Positions 58,096 to 64,000 of a DNA stretch of 64,000 nt are shown here, piece after piece; position 1 is the stretch's first letter, and every line of letters starts with the position of its first letter. Position numbers and translations under genes: made by a program. Source of the DNA: Neospora caninum Liverpool (taxonomy: Eukaryota; Apicomplexa; Conoidasida; Eucoccidiorida; Sarcocystidae); NCBI RefSeq assembly GCF_000208865.1, contig NC_018395.1, positions 5,194,839-5,258,838 on the forward strand. Direction: 5' to 3'. Below the pieces are notes generated by a model. That model ran no database searches, was not told the DNA's origin, and saw only the letters and a list, made by a program, of their open reading frames with translations.

Positions 58096-59556
58096 TGTGA
58101 AACACACGAGCTTTGCCGAATTGGTGCCGACGTGCGTGTGGTGGCGGGAGAGCCCCTTTTTTGCGGGGGACAAAGCCGGAGGAAAAAGGCGAATTCCCCG
58201 CAGAAACCTTCCGCTGTTCCGGCCGCGGAAAGAAGCGGCGAAGCAGGGGAAAAGGATGAGGACAGGGAGGACCCGACGGGGGATCTAGAAATTGGATCGA
58301 AACACGCTAGGGAGCGTCCTCGCGAAGTGTGTGAATGGGCTCGGACTCGGGAAACCTGTCTTTCGGGAAGACGAGAACGGCAAAAAACCTCGCGTTTTTC
58401 GCCTCTGGAGGCGAGCGAAGATCGGACACGAAACTGTTTCTGAGGGAAGAGGGAGGCTCTCTATCTCTCTGCCGCACAGCAGCTGCCTTTTCGGCCGCTC
58501 TCCCCAGGGAAGAGACAAACGAGGGGGACCGCAACAGCGCCGCACAGAGACGGGGGGTGGAGGGGATTTCGGCAGGGAAGAGCCGGAGAGAACGAGAAGA
58601 AGAAACAGGAAACGGAGACAAAGAGAGAACATGCGAGAGTGACTCTTGCTGACACGTGCCACAGATAAACACGCGTTGCCCAGTGCCGCTGTTTGGCTTC
58701 TTCATGGACCCGCGAGCTCTCGCAAAAATGGTCTCATACGCCGACGATTTTGCCCCCGCTTCTTCGCGACATCTCTAAGGCCGAAGCGCGACACACGAAT
58801 CCCTCCTTTTGCGCCTGGTTTCCGCCACTACAAGACGCGAAAAACCGGTGGGGTTGTCCCCCGAACCACCTCGCAAGACTGACAGACACGAACACGCGGA
58901 GGTGGTGTGTGTCGAAACTCTGGGGGAAGAGAAAGCAACAAAGCAGACAGGTCGGAAAAAAGCGGCCCGAATTTCGCACGGGAAACAGAATCGCAAACTC
59001 GCCTTTTTGAAGACCGAGACACCAGGGTCGCCACGCCGAAAAACGAAGAAACTCGCCGGGAAAACACCCCTTCGATCTGTGTGTAGGACGAAAAACTCCA
59101 CACATCTATCTGCCTGTCGCACAGGCTCCCCTTGCGACCGTAGTCCTCAACAGTCCAGCACACTATCTTCTGGGTCCAATAGGGGTACGGAAAAGATTGC
59201 GAAGCTTACGCAGATCGGGGAAACTCGGGAGACCGACACGTCAACTTTCTGCTTCCCTGTTTTGCGACGGCAGGCGACGAGGCCGCCAGCGTCTGGGCGG
59301 CCTCGCCACTGCTGGAAATTGACCAAAGGAAGGAAACGTGCACGAGAAAACATGATCAGAGAACGAGGGGAAGGTTGCGAAGAACAAGCCTTTTCCCGTT
59401 GGTAGAAACAGAGTTCTTTGATCATTCATGATCCCGTCGGGGCATGCGTCCTGCGGGAGAACCCGACGAACAGCCCTCTAGAAAGAGGAATAGAACGAGA
59501 ACGGAAAAAAATAGGAAAAGAAAGGCAAGACCGGTTCTCAGTTCCTGTGACTGAAA
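58096..59556. other. SEC61 alpha 5' flank
   Basis: About 1.46 kb between the SEC61 alpha start and the stop of the next minus-strand gene model, expected to contain the SEC61 alpha leader and promoter. GC-rich, with several GAGACG/GAGACA-like motifs and a 10-bp inverted repeat at 59278-59305 (arms cgaggccgcc and ggcggcctcg). Frames on both strands are Arg-rich and unsupported. Confidence 0.55.
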
Positions 59557-62358
59557 TCATTGACCGACCCTAGCCACGATGCCGCACAGCACCGAGAACA
59601 GAAAAAAGAGGACTTTCCCCCGGATTGTGGGATCCACGACGAAGCCGATCAGTTTCTGGTGCATCCCTCTGTGTTCTGAAAACAAACCAAAAGCAACAGG
59701 AAGGCGTTTCCTTTCCGTTCATCTCGGGCGTTTCTGCGAGCGAAAGTGCTCTCTATCTGCCTTGCTCTGAAAGAGGCACACACTCGGCGACGGCGATCTG
59801 TCTCATTGTGCGACTCCAGCGACGTCGTCGCCAACGGTCTTCACCAAGGGGATTTGTTTTCCTCTCTCACCCCTTTGACGCGTGGAGCTTTTCTCGGACA
59901 GACGATAGAGAGCGGAACAAGCATGTGTACAAGAGAAGAGTGGAAACAGACTTGGAGCCAGAGGGCTCCAGCATACACCATGTGAAGCCATACAGATTCA
60001 GATGTTTTAAAGCCGAGAGGCGGTTTGGCGCCATCCTGATAGAGATGTGCAGAAACCACAAACCGTTGCATGTTCACTTCCCGCCCTTTCGCCTGCGATA
60101 GTGCAGACGGTCTAGGCTGCAATGGAAAAGAGTTGCGAAAATATGTAAGCCGAAAAAGAGCGCCCCATCCACTCACCTGTAGCAAACCAGAGAGATGTAT
60201 CGTCACCCGGTTTCGGGGGGAAGATGAGTGGTCTTGCTTCTAACCTCGTATCTGCAGAGGATAGTGCACGTAAGACTCATGTGTTTTGAAATCTACCAGG
60301 CAGCTCGTTCTCGACAAAAGGCATGACTTTGAGCAGTTGAACGAAGAAGCCTGATACGACTCCAGTTTAACATCGGTACTCCTAGGTTTCGCGAGAGTTT
60401 TCTGTTTCTCTAGAGAATGACGAATGCAAAGAAGAATGCAGAAATGATTGAACACGGTCCTGGATAGACCAGGAGACAGACGACGGCAAGATAGAATACG
60501 GAGCAAGAAGAAGACCAGTATAGCAAACGGGGATAGTGAGAGTGAAAGGGACATGGAAGCAAGAGCAGTGAAGAGCTGTAGTTCCGTTCAGAGAGAGGCG
60601 AATCTGCAAGAACCTTTAGTGGGACTCTTTGCGTTCTTTTGCATTCTGAAGAGCTCTCTTCCGACACCTAGACTCGGAAAAAGAGGCTCCACCCGCTTGT
60701 GGAGGAGCCTCTCCATTTTGGCTCTAGAAGATGCAGCTTTCTAATGTGTCTGCTGATTCTTCTGCCTCGTTTCCTCTACTGGTCCCCTTCGTTTTGCGCC
60801 CCCCGCCCGTTTTCACTTGACTCTCTCATCTCCAAATACTCAACCTGTCTGCTTCTCTCTCCGCTGACCCGCTGTTCTCCTACTGCGAGTCTCTTTGCCT
60901 CTCTTTTGGCGTCTGTTTTTCCTGTGCTTTCCCGTGTCTCGCGAGGAAAAACGCGGGGACAGCTGCTCAGGCCCAGAAAAGACGAATGTGCACTTCCGTC
61001 TGCCCTCTTGTCTCCGGTGCCAGGTCTTTTCGTTTTTCGCGTGTTTGTCAAAAAAGGAAGTTAGCGAAGAGTGGACGGCCCAAACCACGGCTTTCAGTTC
61101 GTTCATCTCGCTGAACCGCGTTCACGAATCAGAAAGGCGAGGTAAACATTCGGCGCCCCATGGAGACAAGAAAGAAGAGACAGGCAGAGGCTGTTTCTCG
61201 CCTCCCTGAGTCGCTTCGTGCTGTGCTCCAGTTCCGTATGCGTGTGGCGACGCAAACCAGTTTCCGCCACTGGAAAACAAAACAATTAAGAAGAAAACTT
61301 GCTGTGCCTCTGTTCCCCCTAGTTCGCTGACCGCTATATACACCTCACCTGACTACCCGTTTCCTCGGAATGCCGCCTTGTTCCGATACACCTGTGAACC
61401 CCCGTCGAAGCCAGAGGATCCGTCGTCGGTTTCCCCTCTCTCTAACGTGTGCACTCACACCGAACCACACACAACAAGCCGTGTCCCCCTCGCGTCTAGG
61501 CACATCGGCGACTCAAAGGAACAAGCAAAGGTTCTTGGTCTCTGGAACTGCGCGCGTCAACCTGCGGCAGACAGTTCAACTTGGGACGCGGAAAAGACTC
61601 TCGCGCCACAGCACCGCACACTTGACAGCGGTCCCCCGGAGAACACCCCGACGAAAGCAAAAGGAGGCGACCGCCTCCTTTCTCTCTCTGTCACTCCGGA
61701 AACCCCGGAAACTCCAAGAATCTCCACAGGAGAGATCAACGAGAAAACGTGACACACACACCATCACGCGAGAGGGGCCGAAAATGTGCCGCCCCTTCCC
61801 TTGCTGTTGCGCGCGCTCTTCTCCCCCGCCCCAGCTTCTCGATTTGAGGAGGCACCAGCTCTTTCGTCTTTGCTCCGCCTCTCGCCGCCCTCATCTCTCG
61901 TCCTTCGAATCCGGAGCGTACGGACCCGCGGCGCTTCGATGCGTCTCCTCTTTTTCTCACCGCTCGTCAGCGCGCTTTCCTCTGTGACTGCTTGCGGGAA
62001 ACGCGCCTTCTGCGGGGACTTGCCTTTCTTCTGCCTCCGTGCTGGCTTCTGTGCTGATCTCCGTAACGGTCTCCGGCGGCTGCGTCTCTCTGCAGCTCTC
62101 TGAGCGTGTGCCTCCGCGGGCACTGACGGCCTCTCTCTCGCGCTCTCGCTGCTGCTCTTCACGGAGCAGGCGCCTGCGTTCGAAGGCAGCTCGTTCTCTC
62201 TCGCTCTCCGCGTCTTGGTACAGGAACCAGCCTACAGCCCCTACCGCCAGGGCGCCCAAAGCGGTGCCCACAGCCACTGGAAACCACGAGCTCTGAGAAG
62301 ATTTCTGCTCGTCGGAAGAGCCGCGCCTGCGCGAGTCCCTCTCGGAGGGAGACGCCAT
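59557..62358 (-). CDS. Predicted small two-TM protein of unknown function, four exons (tentative)
   Basis: Tentative model: 61961..62358, 60845..61110, 60177..60251, 59557..59675, phase-consistent, about 285 aa. Exon 1 starts MASPSERDSRRRG and has one clear hydrophobic segment at residues 25-47 (WFPVAVGTALGALAVGAVGWF), followed by a charged Arg/Glu-rich helix (LREEQQREREREA). Exon 2 begins EMNELKAVVWAVHSSLTSFF. Exon 3 reads ARPLIFPPKPGDDTSLWFAT. The last exon, reached through TTTGTTTTCAG, reads MHQKLIGFVVDPTIRGKVLF and ends in a second hydrophobic stretch (LFFLFSVLCGIVARVG). The last two exons look convincingly coding. Linking them to exon 1, and the exon 2 donor (three phase-1 candidates between 60845 and 60890), is inference. 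I do not recognise the family. Confidence 0.42.
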
Positions 62359-63950
62359 CTGGGAGATTTCTGCGAGGCGGGACGGGACAAAGCGGGCCAG
62401 ACGGCTTCTCTCTCGAGGGAAGGAGGGAGGCCGAGACGCACGGCGCGGGGTGAGCAGCGGAGATTATCCACGAATCGCCAAATTCGCCGAGGCTGGGGTT
62501 CTGCACGGAGAGCGCAGCCTGGGAGACAGACGAGAAAACGGACGAGAGGCAGGCCGTGCAAAACACCCCGGAGTTCACAGCGGAGCGAGAGAAACTCTTC
62601 TTTTCCGCAGCGCAAGAAGAGAAAAAAAACGAACACGGCCCCTCGCTTCTCCCGCACAACGCCGACTGGGAGCGCAACTCGCCGAGAGCCAAGAAGAATG
62701 CAACGACGATGGACTTTCCGCGTGCCGGGGGTCAAAAAAAGGAGTGAAAACGGCAGTCGCCTAGAGACTCCACGCGCTTTGCGACTTCAGAGAGGCAGAG
62801 ACAAATCCTTTGTCGTGGCACAAAAACGAAACCGGACGGAGAGAAGCGCCTTCTGGACGGAGGCGCAGTCTTGTCGCGAGCGCGAAATTCGCTGACTCGC
62901 TTGGCGAGCTGTAGGGCTCGGGGGAGAAAAAAGGCTGCCGCGACATGCACGTGGCGAGAAGACCTCCGTTTTTGTGAACATTTTCCCGCTCTTTCCCCCC
63001 GAAAACGCCCAATTTCCTTTTCAGTGGGACGCGAACTTTTGCTTGTTGTGCGCGATTCTGCGCCAGGGGAACCACGCCGCGTCGCTGCCTGAAGGATGAG
63101 GAAAGCCGATGCAGTGTCACACGCGTGTGAAACTCAGAAAGCGCCGATCTCTCTGTTCTTCGCCAAATTACCGCCCATACGTTCCTTTCCGCCTTTCTCT
63201 CCTCTCCGTCCTCTGCGGCTGCTTTCTTCTCTCCCCTTCTCTCCCGCTGGCGAGTTGACTTGGAGTCTCAACCGCACTCTGTCCGCTGAAACGAAGATCG
63301 ATGCTGAAAGACACCTGGCATCTCCCTCTAGCCTCATCTGGAGAGTCGTGCTTGTGTAGTTCAGCCACTTTGCATTAAGAAGCCTCCCTCGAGAGGGATG
63401 TGCCTCTGTAAATTTTCTGTCTCTCCTGGCCACGCCTTCCCTTCTCTACCCCGCTTGCTTGTCGGCCTCGAGACTCGACGCCGGCAACCCCTCTCTGTTC
63501 AGCACCGCGCCTCTGAACTTTTTTCCTTCTCTCTCGTCAATCCTCAACGTCCTCATTTCCCCTTCTCTCCTCTCTTCCCTTTCGTTCCCCCTCCTTCGCT
63601 CTTTCCTCGCTCCTAAGACGGTCCTTGATGTGCATCGGCTTCTCCTCCACGGCTTCTCCACGGCTTCTCCTCCACGGCTTTTCTTGATAAAACGTCGCCG
63701 TCCTTTTCTCTCTGTGTTCAAATTGGTGAAACGCGAGTTCCGCAGCACGCGGCCGTGTCTCGCCTTCCTTCTCGCATCACCCGCCGCTGTGTCTCCACTG
63801 TCAAACCCCGACTTTCGTCTCGTTTTTCTCGACAGGCGCTGCTTCCCCCCCGCCCTGCGAGTCTTTCAAAACGTCTTCACTGCTCCTTTGAGATCCCTGG
63901 ATTCCACACTTTGCCGCCGCGCCTCTGAAACCAATCTCCGAGCCGCCACC
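62359..63950. other. Divergent intergenic region, no supported gene
   Basis: Lies between the start of the two-TM model (minus) and a probable start codon on the plus strand at 63951. The right half is strongly pyrimidine-rich on the plus strand (CTCTCC-type tracts), like leaders elsewhere in the window. It also has short imperfect repeats of ccacggcttctcctccacgg near 63640-63685. Confidence 0.45.
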
Positions 63951-64000
63951 ATGGTGAACCTTCCTGTCTCGCCGTCTCGCTCTCCACGCTCCTCCCCTTC
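63951..64000 (+). CDS. Start of a plus-strand gene leaving the window (partial)
   Basis: An ATG in an excellent initiation context (GCCGCCACCATGG) opens a frame MVNLPVSPSRSPRSSP to the last base, after a long pyrimidine-rich leader-like region. Only 16 residues are visible, Ser/Pro/Arg-rich, so neither function nor reality as a gene can be tested here. Confidence 0.4.
   Translation, partial: MVNLPVSPSRSPRSSP

Noticed and set aside
61370..61987. 205-codon plus-strand frame
   Set aside because: Thr/Arg/Ser-rich, no motif, overlaps an intron of the minus-strand model; probably chance.

Overview
The window looks like nuclear DNA of a tissue-cyst coccidian (Toxoplasma / Neospora / Hammondia type apicomplexan). 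The evidence is: intron-rich genes with GT-AG introns of a few hundred bases; GC-rich, Ser/Arg/Pro/Gly-rich low-complexity coding sequence; frequent TGCATGCA, (TA)n and pyrimidine tracts; CAAAATGG-like start contexts; and short scrambled fragments of coccidian mitochondrial DNA, including recognisable cytochrome b. I assembled exons by hand from open frames, splice sites and phase. No tRNA, rRNA, CRISPR array or transposon ORF was recognised.

Layout. (1) 1-665, minus: 5' part of SEC22, a longin-domain ER-Golgi R-SNARE, running off the left edge. (2) 2.3-3.0 kb: mitochondrial-derived insert. (3) 4.5-9.8 kb, minus: two tandem unrecognised proteins sharing a WGxxCxGWGxPP core, which I read as diverged paralogues. 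(4) 13.4-21.9 kb, plus: a 12-exon phosphatidylserine decarboxylase with a signal peptide and LGST self-cleavage site, with two more mitochondrial inserts in its introns. (5) 24.2-30.6 kb, minus: a two-KH-domain RNA-binding protein of KHDC4/BLOM7 type with an RS-like tail. (6) 32.9-40.9 kb, plus: a 14-exon extended short-chain dehydrogenase/epimerase. (7) 42.4-48.9 kb, minus: a large two-exon protein joining an acylation signal, two C2-like domains and a DUF1765-like region. (8) 54.5-58.1 kb, minus: SEC61 alpha, seven exons. (9) 59.6-62.4 kb, minus: a small predicted two-TM protein, tentative. (10) 63.95 kb, plus: start of a gene leaving the window.

The genes do not form an operon or pathway cluster, as expected for an apicomplexan chromosome. 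A membrane-biology theme (SEC22, SEC61 alpha, PSD, C2 protein) is probably coincidental. The least explained items are the tandem paralogue pair bracketed by mitochondrial inserts, the C2-C2-DUF1765 protein, and a perfect 17-bp hairpin between two convergent genes.
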